This document shows positions 28,487 through 37,261 of a stretch of 64,000 nucleotides of DNA, one piece after another (the first letter of the stretch is position 1; the number at the start of each line of letters is the position of its first letter). The notes beneath the pieces were generated by a model. That model was given only the letters and a program-made list of their open reading frames with translations. It was not told where the DNA came from and made no database searches. Origin of the DNA: an uncultured Porphyromonadaceae bacterium (GTDB lineage Bacteria; Bacteroidota; Bacteroidia; Bacteroidales; Muribaculaceae); the NCBI GenBank assembly GCA_948467675.1, contig CAOKFI010000004.1, positions 1-64,000 of the forward strand, in the 5' to 3' direction. Both the position numbers and the translations under genes were made by a program.

Positions 28487-29824
28487 ATGAAAGCATCTGA
28501 AGTACTTGACGACCTGAAACGCCGGTTTCCGAACGAGCCTGAATACCTGCAGGCCGTAGAGGAGGTAATAACAACCATCGAGGATACATACAACGAACAC
28601 CCCGAGTTCGAACGCTACAATCTTATAGAGCGGCTCTGTATACCCGACCGGATATATTCTTTCCGCGTAAGCTGGGTCGACGACAAAGGCAAGGTCCGCA
28701 ACAATATGGGCTACCGCATACAGCATAACAATGCAATCGGCCCGTACAAAGGCGGCATACGTTTCCACTCGTCGGTAAACCAGTCGATCCTCAAGTTCCT
28801 CGCTTTCGAACAGACCTTCAAGAACTCCCTGACCACTCTTGCCATGGGCGGAGCCAAAGGCGGCAGCGACTTCTCGCCACGCGGCAAAAGCGATATGGAA
28901 GTAATGCGTTTCTGCCAGGCTTTCATCACCGAGCTGTGGCGACACATCGGCCCTGACACCGACGTTCCGGCAGGCGACATAGGCGTAGGCGGACGCGAGG
29001 TTGGATATATGTACGGCATGTACAAGAAGATGGCCAAAGAGTTTACCGGCACATTCACCGGCAAAGGCATCGAGTTCGGAGGTTCGCTTATCCGCCCCGA
29101 AGCCACCGGCTACGGCAATGTATACTTCCTGCTCAACATGCTCCAGACCAAGGGAATCGACATCAAGGGCAAAAAAGTGGCTATATCCGGTTCCGGCAAC
29201 GTAGCCACATATACGGCAGAGAAACTGCTGCAACTCGGCGCCAAGGTGGTATCGATGAGCGACTCCGACGGCACTATCTACGTTCCCGACGGAATCACCG
29301 AAGAACAGCTCCGCTACATATTCAAGCTCAAGAACGAATACCGCGGCCGCATACGTGAATTCGCCGAAGAATACGGCTGCGAATATTTCGAAGGACAGCG
29401 CCCATGGCAGATCGCCAAATGCGACATAGCAATGCCCTCCGCAACCCAGAACGAACTTGACGGAGACGACGCCCGCGCACTGCTGGCCCAAGGGTGTATA
29501 GCAGTATCGGAAGGCGCCAACATGCCCTCCACACCGGAAGCCATCAAAGAATTCCTCAACGCCCGTATACTCTACGCTCCCGGCAAGGCAGCCAACGCAG
29601 GAGGCGTGAGTGTATCCGGCCTCGAAATGGCACAGAACTCACAAAAACTGTCATGGAGCGCCGCCGAAGTCGATGCTAAACTCCAGCAGATCATGGCCGA
29701 GATACACCACCAGTGCGAGCTCTTCGGCAAAGAAGCCGACGGCTACATCAACTACGTGAAAGGCGCCAACGTGGCCGGATTCATGAAAGTGGCACGCGCC
29801 ATGATGGCACAAGGCATCCTTTAA
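28487..29824 (+). CDS. gdhA: NADP-specific glutamate dehydrogenase
   Basis: A 445-residue hexameric-type glutamate dehydrogenase linking 2-oxoglutarate and ammonium to glutamate. The catalytic domain shows GPYKGGIRFHSSVNQSILKFLAFEQTFKNSLTTLAMGGAKGGSDF, with the substrate-binding and catalytic lysines, and PAGDIGVGGREVGYMYG. The nucleotide-binding Rossmann fold includes KVAISGSGNVATYTAEKL. Length and motifs match the 445-450 residue NADPH class. It has its own promoter and a strong terminator, so it is monocistronic. Confidence 0.96.
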   Translation: MKASEVLDDLKRRFPNEPEYLQAVEEVITTIEDTYNEHPEFERYNLIERLCIPDRIYSFRVSWVDDKGKVRNNMGYRIQHNNAIGPYKGGIRFHSSVNQSILKFLAFEQTFKNSLTTLAMGGAKGGSDFSPRGKSDMEVMRFCQAFITELWRHIGPDTDVPAGDIGVGGREVGYMYGMYKKMAKEFTGTFTGKGIEFGGSLIRPEATGYGNVYFLLNMLQTKGIDIKGKKVAISGSGNVATYTAEKLLQLGAKVVSMSDSDGTIYVPDGITEEQLRYIFKLKNEYRGRIREFAEEYGCEYFEGQRPWQIAKCDIAMPSATQNELDGDDARALLAQGCIAVSEGANMPSTPEAIKEFLNARILYAPGKAANAGGVSVSGLEMAQNSQKLSWSAAEVDAKLQQIMAEIHHQCELFGKEADGYINYVKGANVAGFMKVARAMMAQGIL

Positions 29825-29846
29825 CACAATTACATCTCATACGTTA

Positions 29847-29890
29847 AGCAGATTCCTGCGATGAACAATTTCGCAGGAATCTGCTTTTTA
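29847..29890 (+). terminator. Rho-independent terminator after gdhA
   Basis: AGCAGATTCCTGCGA (29847-29861) pairs perfectly with TCGCAGGAATCTGCT (29871-29885), a 15-bp stem with a 9-nt loop, followed by TTTTACC. Confidence 0.88.
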
Positions 29891-29910
29891 CCTTTAGTTT
29901 CATACGCATC

Positions 29911-31029
29911 ATGCCTGCACGTAAACTCATAGTCCTGCTGCTGTCGCTGCTGACTGCCGCAAGCCTGTCGGCAGCCGGATCCGGTACGCCGCGCGGATCC
30001 AAAGCCGCCGACGTGCTGGAATATGCACCTGCATTGTTGCCGTGGGCAGTCAAGGCCGCCGGAGGAGAGACCCGTTCCGGCTGGGCACGAATGGGCGTAT
30101 CACAGGCAGCAGGCGCCGCCTTCACCGCAGGACTGGTAGAAAGCCTGAAACTGACCGTACACGAGACGCGGCCTGACGGAAGCGACGACAGAGCATTCCC
30201 GTCCGGACATGCCGCAATCGCATTCATGGGAGCGACAATGATCGAACGCGAACTCGGATGGCGCTCCCCATGGTACACTCTCGGAGCCTATACATTCGCC
30301 ACGGGCATAGCCATGGAGCGCGTGATAGACCGCCGGCATCGCCCGGTCGATGTGATAGCCGGCGCCGGCATAGGCATACTCGCCACACACCTTGGCTATA
30401 TAGTAGGCGATGCGATATTCGGATCGGATCTTCCGGAACGCACACGGCTGCGTGTGACCACTGACCGCGACAACATACCGTTCGTATCGCTGGAAACAGC
30501 GATGCTCATACCCATGTACAAGCTCCATGCTGGCACCGCATGCATAATACCTGAACTGGCGCTGTCGGCCGGACTTAAAGGAGGAGTTCCGCTTACCGAC
30601 AACCTGAGTTTACACATGCAGCTCGCCCTCCAGTCCACCCCGATCTACATAGACTGCGGAACACGCCACACCTATGTGGCACCGCTCAACGCACTCGGCA
30701 TAGAGATCGGACCGTCCTACAGCATGCCGCTAAGCAATGTGATCGAACTTACAGGCGAACTGTCAGGGGGATACTACAAGAATTTCCATCTAAGAACCGA
30801 CGACAATTCAATCCGCCCAGGGAGCGGCACAGGAATAGGACGCGTGACCATAGGTGCGCAATGGCGCCTTACCGACCGTATGGCCGTAGGTGCGCATTTC
30901 GGATATCAGATAAGCCGGAGCGAGTTCTCGGTATCGCCATCGGCGGCATATGCCATACAGGCACCAGCCAGCGTCTCGGCTACCGCAGGCGCCCTTCTTA
31001 TAAACATATCGACAAAAGTCTCTTTCTGA
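29911..31029 (+). CDS. PAP2-family phosphatase with C-terminal outer-membrane-type extension
   Basis: A 372-residue exported protein with a signal peptide (MPARKLIVLLLSLLTAASLSAAG). The PAP2 acid-phosphatase triad is complete: KLTVHETRPDG, then FPSGHAA, then RVIDRRHRPVD (R-x5-H-x3-D). These place the active site outside the cytoplasm, acting on lipid phosphates or undecaprenyl pyrophosphate. After about residue 190 the sequence becomes beta-rich with aromatic girdles and ends in GALLINISTKVSF with terminal Phe, suggesting a small beta-barrel fused to the phosphatase. That fold reading is inference. Confidence 0.85.
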   Translation: MPARKLIVLLLSLLTAASLSAAGSGTPRGSKAADVLEYAPALLPWAVKAAGGETRSGWARMGVSQAAGAAFTAGLVESLKLTVHETRPDGSDDRAFPSGHAAIAFMGATMIERELGWRSPWYTLGAYTFATGIAMERVIDRRHRPVDVIAGAGIGILATHLGYIVGDAIFGSDLPERTRLRVTTDRDNIPFVSLETAMLIPMYKLHAGTACIIPELALSAGLKGGVPLTDNLSLHMQLALQSTPIYIDCGTRHTYVAPLNALGIEIGPSYSMPLSNVIELTGELSGGYYKNFHLRTDDNSIRPGSGTGIGRVTIGAQWRLTDRMAVGAHFGYQISRSEFSVSPSAAYAIQAPASVSATAGALLINISTKVSF

Positions 31030-31260
31030 TATCGATTATTACATTTTTTTTGTAAACAGTTTAATAAACCTTAAAAAATATATCCATGCAACCGTTCTTG
31101 GCAGAAACAGTTGCACAGCTCCTGCATATTGGCTATCTTCACACCATCAATAGCCATCGGGGTGCCTCGACATGGCATGTTTGTTGTTTTTCTTCAAACA
31201 CATTAAATTTAATACCGGACAACACCGTTCCGGAATATCTGTTTGCACTATCACCTAATA

Positions 31261-32349
31261 ATGAATCCAATAAAGATAGGTATAATCGGGTTTGGACGAA
31301 TGGGAGGCCTCCATCTGCGCGAACTTCAGAAAAGCGAGAAGTGGGAGGTAGCCTATATCTGTGATATTTCAGAGACATGCCGGGCAGAGGCCCGCGCACT
31401 GGCACCTTCTGCCAGAATCGTATCCGATGAGTCGGAAATATTCAACGACCCGCAAGTCGACGCTGTAGGCCTGTACACGCTGGCCGACTCCCGCCTGGAT
31501 CAGATAGCCCGGGCGTTTGCGTCCGGAAAGCATGTGATTGCCGAGAAACCGATCTCCGACTCCATCTCAAACGAATGGCATGCAGTAGAACTCGCCGAAC
31601 ATACCGACAGGCTGTCGACCGTCAACCTGTACCTGCGCAATTCATGGTATCATAAGACAATCCGCGATTTCATACACTCCGGAGAGATAGGAGATCTCGC
31701 GATAATACGCGTATGTCATCTGACCCCGGGTCTTGCCCCGGGAGAAGGCCACGAATACGAAGGGCCTTCGTTTCACGACTGCGGAATGCACTACGTAGAC
31801 ATAGCGCGCTGGTATGCCGGAGCCGAATACAAGACAATGAACTCACAGGCCGTGCGCATGTGGAACTACAAAGATCCATGGTTCCTGCAGGCCCACGGCA
31901 CATTCGACAACGGCATAATGTTCGATATCACCCAGGGACACGTATACGGCTAGTTGTCGAAAGACCAGACCCACAATGCCTATATCGACATAATCGGTAC
32001 CAAAGGCATTGCTCGCATGAGCCATGACTTCAAGACAGCCACAGTCGAACTTCACGGAGTGAACACTACCGACCGCATCGTACGCCCCTACGGCGAAAAA
32101 AATATCGACATAATGATAGACCGGTTCGCCGACTCTATCATATCAGGCCGTCTCGACGGAGATCTCCCGACATTCCGTGACGCAGCCGTAGCATCCGAAT
32201 TCGCATGGAAATGCCTCGAAAACGCCGCAGTCAACGGACAGCCGGCAATCGGCACACTCGACGAACTGGATCAAATACACCGACGGCGCCGCTCGATGAC
32301 CAACGGCTACGGGCTGCTTCACCAACGCAAAGGCGCCCTCAGAAACTGA
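31261..32349 (+). pseudogene. Gfo/Idh/MocA oxidoreductase interrupted by an in-frame TAG
   Basis: The frame runs 363 codons from ATG 31261 to TGA 32349, with one internal TAG at 31951-31953 (codon 231). The N-terminal Rossmann domain is intact (IKIGIIGFGRMGGLHLREL), as is the catalytic-type AEKPISDSIS. After the stop the family continues in the same frame: LSKDQTHNAYIDIIGTKGIARMSHDF and AVASEFAWKCLENAAVNGQP. A Gln codon would fit at the stop by a single C-to-T change. All else is undamaged, so the lesion looks recent. TTG at 31243 is a possible earlier start. It heads the Tat/3-keto-sugar cluster. Confidence 0.87.
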
Positions 32350-32387
32350 AAACACTCTGTCATTTCTTAACTTTAAATTAAAGCGCA

Positions 32388-32582
32388 ATGAACCAACTTC
32401 TCTTTATAGGAAACCTCGGAGCAGGCGAAATAATCATAATCGCCCTGATCGTATTGCTTCTGTTCGGAGGCAAAAAAATACCTGAACTGATGAAAGGCCT
32501 CGGCAAAGGAGTCCGCAACTTCAAGGAGGGGATGAACAACATAGAGAAAGAGATCGAAAAAGCTCCGGATCAGAAAGACTGA
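32388..32582 (+). CDS. tatA: Sec-independent protein translocase subunit TatA
   Basis: A 64-residue TatA/E-type protein. A short N-terminal membrane helix (about residues 10-28, [19 protein letters not shown]) is followed by the Phe-Gly hinge ([22 protein letters not shown]), an amphipathic helix and a charged tail. TatA oligomers form the passage for folded proteins across the inner membrane. It is 38 nt after the broken oxidoreductase and 49 nt before a Tat-signal protein; tatC lies 3.4 kb downstream in the same direction. No separate tatB is seen. Confidence 0.93.
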   Translation: MNQLLFIGNLGAGEIIIIALIVLLLFGGKKIPELMKGLGKGVRNFKEGMNNIEKEIEKAPDQKD

Positions 32583-32631
32583 GCTGTCGCATCGAACAAT
32601 CAATATCACCTTAACCAATACTATCAACCAA

Positions 32632-34107
32632 ATGGAAAATGAAATGTCCCGCCGCAGCTTCCTGAAGAAAGGCGCTGCAGCTGCGCTTGCGTTTTCTGTA
32701 GTGCCCAGCTCTGTCCTCGGAAAAGCAGCCGGCCACACAGCTCCAAGCGACAAACTCAACATCCTCGGCGTCGGCATCGGCGGCCGCGGCTCATCCGTAT
32801 TGCACGGCCTTGAGAGCCAGAACATCATCGGCCTTGCCGACGTAGACTGGAAATACGCGGGTCACGTATTCGAACGGTATCCTAACGCCAAGCGCTACAA
32901 CGATTACCGCAAGATGTATGACGAGCTTCTGAAATCGGCCGACGCCGTGATGTGCGCGACAGCCGACCATACCCATGCAATAATCTGCGCCGACGCAATG
33001 TCTGCAGGAAAGCATGTATACTGCGAGAAACCTCTGACACACTCCGTATATGAGTCCCGACTCCTTACCAACCTGGCCAAAGCCAACAAAGTGGCCACCC
33101 AGATGGGCAACCAGGGCGCGTCGGAACCCGGCGTGCGCCAGATATGCGACTGGATCTGGAACGGCGAGATCGGCGAAGTAACACGCGTCGATACATTTAC
33201 CGACCGTCCCATCTGGCCCCAGGGTCTCATGCGTCCGGAAAAAGACGAGCGTGTGCCCAAGACCATGAACTGGGACTCGTTCATCGGCCCGGCTCCAATG
33301 CGTCCCTACAATTCAATCTACACCCCCTGGAATTTCCGCGGATGGTGGGATTTCGGTACCGGCGCGCTCGGCGATATGGCATGTCACATACTCCATCCCG
33401 TGTTCAAAGGTCTCAAACTCGGTTATCCAACCAAAGTCGAGGGCAGCTCGACACTGCTCCTAAGCGAATCATGCCCGCAGGCACAGCGCGTGAAATATAC
33501 ATTCCCCGCACGCGACAACATGCCTAAAGTGGCAATGCCCGAAGTCGAGGTATACTGGTATGACGGAGGTCTGCTTCCAGAACGTCCCGCCGGACTGCCT
33601 GCCGGCAAGAGCCTGAACGACGGCGGTGGCGGAGCCATCTTCTATGGAACAAAAGACGTCCTGATATGCGGATGCTACGGACGCAATCCATACCTCTTGT
33701 CGGGCCGTACTCCCAAAGTTCCCGCAATGAACCGCGAGATCACAGAATCGCACCAGATGGACTGGGTACGCGCCTGCAAGGAAAGTCCTGAAAACCGCGT
33801 GCTAACAGCTTCAGACTTCAGCGAAGCCGGACCATTCAACGAAATGGTGGTGATGGGCGTGAACGCCGTGCGTCTGCAAGGCCTCAACCAGGTTCTCGAA
33901 TGGGACGGCGAGGCCATGGAATTCACCAACATCCCCGAGAATGCAACCGTACAGTCGGTAATCAAGGACGGCTTCAAAATCAAGGACGGCCATCCGACAT
34001 TCGACAAGACGCTTACCGATCCGATCAACGCACGCCAGTTTGCTGCAGAACTGATCAAGCACAACTACCGCGAAGGCTGGGCGCTCCCCGCAATGCCGCG
34101 CGTATAA
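32632..34107 (+). CDS. Tat-exported Gfo/Idh/MocA family oxidoreductase
   Basis: A 491-residue NAD(P)-dependent dehydrogenase with a twin-arginine signal: MSRRSFLKKGAAAALAFSVVPSS, with RR at residues 7-8. The Rossmann fold follows (KLNILGVGIGGRGSSVL), and the family motif CEKPLTHSV contains the catalytic-type Lys. The C-terminal domain is the large Gfo/Idh/MocA_2 type with GGWWDFGTGALGDMACHILHP. Such enzymes oxidise the 3-hydroxyl of sugars in glycosides. Export by Tat is consistent with folding around a nucleotide in the cytoplasm first. It lies between tatA and the DUF1080 gene. Confidence 0.93.
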   Translation: MENEMSRRSFLKKGAAAALAFSVVPSSVLGKAAGHTAPSDKLNILGVGIGGRGSSVLHGLESQNIIGLADVDWKYAGHVFERYPNAKRYNDYRKMYDELLKSADAVMCATADHTHAIICADAMSAGKHVYCEKPLTHSVYESRLLTNLAKANKVATQMGNQGASEPGVRQICDWIWNGEIGEVTRVDTFTDRPIWPQGLMRPEKDERVPKTMNWDSFIGPAPMRPYNSIYTPWNFRGWWDFGTGALGDMACHILHPVFKGLKLGYPTKVEGSSTLLLSESCPQAQRVKYTFPARDNMPKVAMPEVEVYWYDGGLLPERPAGLPAGKSLNDGGGGAIFYGTKDVLICGCYGRNPYLLSGRTPKVPAMNREITESHQMDWVRACKESPENRVLTASDFSEAGPFNEMVVMGVNAVRLQGLNQVLEWDGEAMEFTNIPENATVQSVIKDGFKIKDGHPTFDKTLTDPINARQFAAELIKHNYREGWALPAMPRV

Positions 34108-34146
34108 CGATTGATTCATAAACCCAACAAAAAAAATTAATCAGAA

Positions 34147-35010
34147 ATGAAAAAGACAGTTTTGTTTGCAAGCGCAGCACTCTGCGTAGCCATGGCATCA
34201 TGCAGCGGCAAGGCAACAAAGACCGAAGAAGCGGCTCCCGCTGACTCGGTACCTGCAGTATCCTACACCGTAGTCGACAACGAGCAGGTGGATCTGAGCG
34301 CGTTTCCGCAGGACAAGGACGGATACTATGTGATATTCGACGGCAAGACCCTCAACGGCTTCCGCGGCTACGGTCGTGATACCGTTCCGGCTCGCTGGAC
34401 AGTCGAGGACGGAGCCATCAAGTTCAACGGTTCGGGCGGCGGCGAAGCTCAGGTTGCCACAGGCGGCGACCTCATCTTCGGCAAGAAATTCAAGAATTTC
34501 GAGATGGAGCTGGAATGGAAAGCCTCCAAGGGCGGCAACTCAGGCATATTCTATCTTGCTCAGGAAGTTCAGGCACCCAACGACAAAGGCGAGATGGTGA
34601 TGCAGCCCATCTATATCTCCGCTCCGGAATACCAGGTGCTCGACAATGCCAATCACCCCGATGCCAAACTCGGCAAAGACGGCAACCGCCAGTCAGCATC
34701 GCTCTACGACATGATTCCTGCAGTACCTCAGAACCAGAAACCTTTCGGCGAATGGAACAAAGCCAAGATAATGGTCTACAAAGGCACTGTAGTACACGGA
34801 CAGAACGACGAAAACGTAGTGGAATACCACCTCTGGACTCCGCAGTGGACCGAAATGCTGGAAAACAGTAAGTTCAGCTCGGAGAAATGGCCTCTTGCAT
34901 TCGAACTGCTCAACAACTGCGGCGGCGAGGAGCATGAAGGCTACATCGGTTTCCAGGATCATGGCGACGACGTATGGTTCCGCAACATCCGCATCAAACT
35001 CCTTGACTGA
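34147..35010 (+). CDS. DUF1080 lipoprotein (3-keto-disaccharide hydrolase family)
   Basis: A 287-residue predicted lipoprotein; the signal ends VAMASC (Cys19), followed by a Thr/Glu/Ala-rich linker. The mature domain is a concanavalin-like sandwich of the DUF1080 family: DGYYVIFDGKTLNGFRGYG, NFEMELEWKASKGGNSGIFYL, YEYQVLDNANHP-type loop and the C-terminal EGYIGFQDHGDDVWFRNIRIKLL. The Pfam name for this family is 3-keto-disaccharide hydrolase, reflecting cleavage of oxidised glycosides. Its position directly after a sugar-oxidising dehydrogenase supports that role here. Confidence 0.9.
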   Translation: MKKTVLFASAALCVAMASCSGKATKTEEAAPADSVPAVSYTVVDNEQVDLSAFPQDKDGYYVIFDGKTLNGFRGYGRDTVPARWTVEDGAIKFNGSGGGEAQVATGGDLIFGKKFKNFEMELEWKASKGGNSGIFYLAQEVQAPNDKGEMVMQPIYISAPEYQVLDNANHPDAKLGKDGNRQSASLYDMIPAVPQNQKPFGEWNKAKIMVYKGTVVHGQNDENVVEYHLWTPQWTEMLENSKFSSEKWPLAFELLNNCGGEEHEGYIGFQDHGDDVWFRNIRIKLLD

Positions 35011-35034
35011 TAACTGACCTCAAAATACCATACC

Positions 35035-35943
35035 ATGCAAGCAAAAAGAATGATACTTGCAGTTGCGGTATTAACTTTACTTCTGACATCGGCCTGTGTT
35101 GAGAAAAACTCAACCGGGCCGATGCCTCAAAAGGAGATCGGACTGCAACTATACTCGGTGCGCAGCAAGATAGGCAAAGGCGAGGAAATGGCGACACGTC
35201 TGCCTGAACTCCTCGACACTCTGGCCGCAATGGGATATACATCCGTCGAGGCAGCCAACTATGTCGACGGCAGATTCTACGGCATGACGCCGGCCAACTT
35301 CCGCACCGCGCTGGAAGATCGCGGCATGAAAGCGCTGTCGTCCCACACCACTCGTGCTCTGACCGAAGAGGAACTGGCATCAGGCGACTTCACCGAGTCC
35401 ATGAAATGGTGGGATCAGTGTATCGCAGACCACAAAGCCGCAGGCATGGAGTACATAGTGACTCCCTACATGAATATCAGCAGCCTCAAGGATCTTGACA
35501 TTTATTGCAGATATTTCAACGAGATCGGAAAGCGATGCAATGAAAACGGCATCAAATACGGCTACCACAACCATTCCCACGAGTTCAAAAAGATCGATGA
35601 TCAGGTAATACTCGACTATATGATCGAGAACACTGATCCTGAAAATGTATTCTATCAGCTCGATGTCTATTGGACAGTCATGGGACAGGCCAGCCCCGTC
35701 GACTACTTCAAGCGCTATCCGGGCCGCTTCAAGCTGCTTCACATAAAAGACCGTGCGGAAGTAGGCCAGAGCGGAATGGTAGGCTATGACGCCATCTTCG
35801 ACAATGCAGAAACCGCAGGTGTCGAAAATATAATAATCGAGGCGGAGGGTTCAAGCTTCGGCGACATACTCGGCACTGTAAAACAGAGTATCGAATACCT
35901 CCAAAAAGCTCCGTTCGTACCGGCGACCTATTCCAACAGATAA
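35035..35943 (+). CDS. Sugar phosphate isomerase/epimerase-like TIM-barrel lipoprotein
   Basis: A 302-residue TIM-barrel protein of the AP endonuclease 2/xylose isomerase-like family with a lipoprotein signal (LLTSAC, Cys21). Family segments are IGLQLYSVRSKI, YGYHNHSHEF, NVFYQLDVYWTVMGQASPVDYFKRYPGRFKLLHIKD and IIIEAEGS, which supply the usual Glu, Asp, His and Glu metal ligands. Members near DUF1080 and Gfo/Idh/MocA genes are thought to epimerise or eliminate on keto-sugars; the exact reaction is not readable. Gaps of 24 nt upstream and 18 nt to tatC indicate co-transcription. Confidence 0.88.
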   Translation: MQAKRMILAVAVLTLLLTSACVEKNSTGPMPQKEIGLQLYSVRSKIGKGEEMATRLPELLDTLAAMGYTSVEAANYVDGRFYGMTPANFRTALEDRGMKALSSHTTRALTEEELASGDFTESMKWWDQCIADHKAAGMEYIVTPYMNISSLKDLDIYCRYFNEIGKRCNENGIKYGYHNHSHEFKKIDDQVILDYMIENTDPENVFYQLDVYWTVMGQASPVDYFKRYPGRFKLLHIKDRAEVGQSGMVGYDAIFDNAETAGVENIIIEAEGSSFGDILGTVKQSIEYLQKAPFVPATYSNR

Positions 35944-35961
35944 CTCCAATTCAACCCATTT

Positions 35962-36789
35962 ATGGCGGAAACAGAGATTGAAAATGACAGCGAATCCGAT
36001 GCCCTGTCAATGTCGTTCTGGGGGCATCTCGAAGCACTGCGTTGGGTAATACTCAGGGTCGTGATAGCCCTGTTTCTGTGCCTGGTCGCATGCTTCATAG
36101 CCATGCCATACCTGTTCGACCACTTCGTGCTCGCTCCGACATCGTCCGACTTTTTCCTCTACCGGTGCCTGTCGGGAATAAAAGGCGACGGCGTGTGGAT
36201 ACCGGATTTCAGCAGCGACAGCTACCGTGTGGGTCTCATCAACATAAGGGTCGCAAGCCAGTTCATGACACACGTCACCACATCCTTCTGGTTTGCGGTG
36301 ATCCTTGTGTTCCCTTACCTGATCTACCAGCTCTGGACTTTCATAAAGCCCGCTCTGTATAACAACGAACGCCATAACGTGTCGATCGCATTCGCAGGTG
36401 GAACATTCATGTTCTACCTCGGATGCACCGTCGGCTACTGCATCGTATTCCCATTTACATTCCGCTTCCTCTCCCAATATCAGATAAGCGAGACCATCGT
36501 CAACCAGATCTCGCTCGACTCCTATATGAGCACATTCCTGATGCTCATACTTGTGATGGGAGTCGTATTCGAACTCCCGCTGCTCGCATGGCTGCTGGGC
36601 CATCTCGGGGTTATAAACAAAAGTTTCCTCAAGCAATACCGCCGCCACGCCGTAGTAGTGCTCCTGATTCTCGCAGCAGTCATCACCCCGACATCCGACC
36701 CTTTCACCCTAATGATGGTGTTCCTGCCGCTATATATGCTCTACGAACTGAGCATACGGATCGTAAAGGATGCCGATCCGTCGGAGTAA
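35962..36789 (+). CDS. tatC: Sec-independent protein translocase subunit TatC
   Basis: A 275-residue six-helix membrane protein, the receptor for twin-arginine signals. The N-terminal MSFWGHLEALRWVILRV carries the conserved HLEELR-like motif. The first periplasmic loop is long, and the helices include SFWFAVILVFPYLIYQLWTFIKPALYNNER, the classic TatC signature with the conserved Pro and the Phe-x-x-P-(A/G)-L element. The C-terminal RRHAVVVLLILAAVITPTSDPFTLMMVFLPLYMLYELSI is also family-typical. It closes the cluster that began with the broken oxidoreductase. Confidence 0.95.
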   Translation: MAETEIENDSESDALSMSFWGHLEALRWVILRVVIALFLCLVACFIAMPYLFDHFVLAPTSSDFFLYRCLSGIKGDGVWIPDFSSDSYRVGLINIRVASQFMTHVTTSFWFAVILVFPYLIYQLWTFIKPALYNNERHNVSIAFAGGTFMFYLGCTVGYCIVFPFTFRFLSQYQISETIVNQISLDSYMSTFLMLILVMGVVFELPLLAWLLGHLGVINKSFLKQYRRHAVVVLLILAAVITPTSDPFTLMMVFLPLYMLYELSIRIVKDADPSE

Positions 36790-36850
36790 AACCCACGCGA
36801 CGACAACCGGGCTTCCATCGCAATTATTTCATAAACCCAAAAACATATCA

Positions 36851-36858
36851 TATATTTG
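36851..36858 (+). promoter_or_regulatory. -7 box downstream of tatC with no protein gene following
   Basis: TATATTTG is a full TAnnTTTG match; a TTC rather than TTG lies 20 nt upstream. It points into about 230 bp without a convincing coding sequence that ends in a terminator hairpin. Confidence 0.5.
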
Positions 36859-36864
36859 CGATGT

Positions 36865-37087
36865 AACCCAATATATCCCTCTCAATATAAACCTTTGAAG
36901 GCCGCGTCAATGCGACCGAACAGATACTGAACACATAGAAAGACAACCTGTTCATAAAAGATATCGCTCAAAACTACGATGGATAGAAAAGCCGCCCGCT
37001 TCAACAAATAAGCACTCCGTGTCAAATGGATCTGGTTCTTGACAGAACCAAAAGAGGCTGCATCGCGTACGACACAGCCTCTTTTTG
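36865..37087 (+). ncRNA. Candidate small RNA between tatC and tRNA-Asn
   Basis: The stretch begins about 7 nt after a TATATTTG box and ends at a strong hairpin followed by T5. No frame in it is longer than about ten codons. A small hairpin GGTTCT-TGAC-AGAACC lies at about 37034-37049, just before the terminator stem. Structure was judged by eye only. It could be a 6S-type or regulatory RNA, or an untranslated remnant. Confidence 0.4.
37053..37087. terminator. Bidirectional hairpin between candidate small RNA and tRNA-Asn
   Basis: AGAGGCTG (37053-37060) pairs perfectly with CAGCCTCT (37075-37082), followed by TTTTT on the plus strand. On the minus strand it follows the tRNA-Asn gene, with a shorter T-run, so it can serve both. 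Confidence 0.78.
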
Positions 37088-37089
37088 GG

Positions 37090-37166
37090 TGGCGCTTCAG
37101 GATGGGCTTGAACCAACGACCCCCTGATTAACAGTCAGGTGCTCTAACCAACTGAGCTACTGAAGC
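37090..37166 (-). tRNA. tRNA-Asn (anticodon GTT)
   Basis: On the minus strand the acceptor stem GCTTCAG/CTGAAGC, the D arm (GCTC...GAGC) and the anticodon arm CCTGA-CTGTTAA-TCAGG with anticodon GTT all fold. The T arm has the usual TTCAAGC loop, with one T-T mismatch in its stem. The discriminator is G and the 3' CCA is encoded at 37090-37092. A terminator hairpin follows. Confidence 0.93.
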
Positions 37167-37261
37167 ATCTTTGCCGATCACAAGCCTCTGCTTTGTGAAA
37201 TGCGTTGCAAAAGTAGCAGTAATTTTCGAATTGTGCAATTAAATCGGCAAAAATATTGTTT

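Noticed and set aside
28379..29491. 370-codon open frame on the minus strand opposite gdhA
   Set aside because: It overlaps a clear GdhA on the other strand and its Val/Tyr/Ala-rich translation has no recognisable domain; it is a by-product of codon bias.
31951..31953. Reassignment of TAG to a sense codon
   Set aside because: TAG terminates mfd, uppS, ruvX, the Spy-like gene and the putative nuclease gene at natural protein ends, so amber is a normal stop here.
36972..37010. Ten-codon frame (ATG to TAA) in the tatC-tRNA interval as a small protein
   Set aside because: It is too short, lacks recognisable sequence, and has no supporting context beyond chance.
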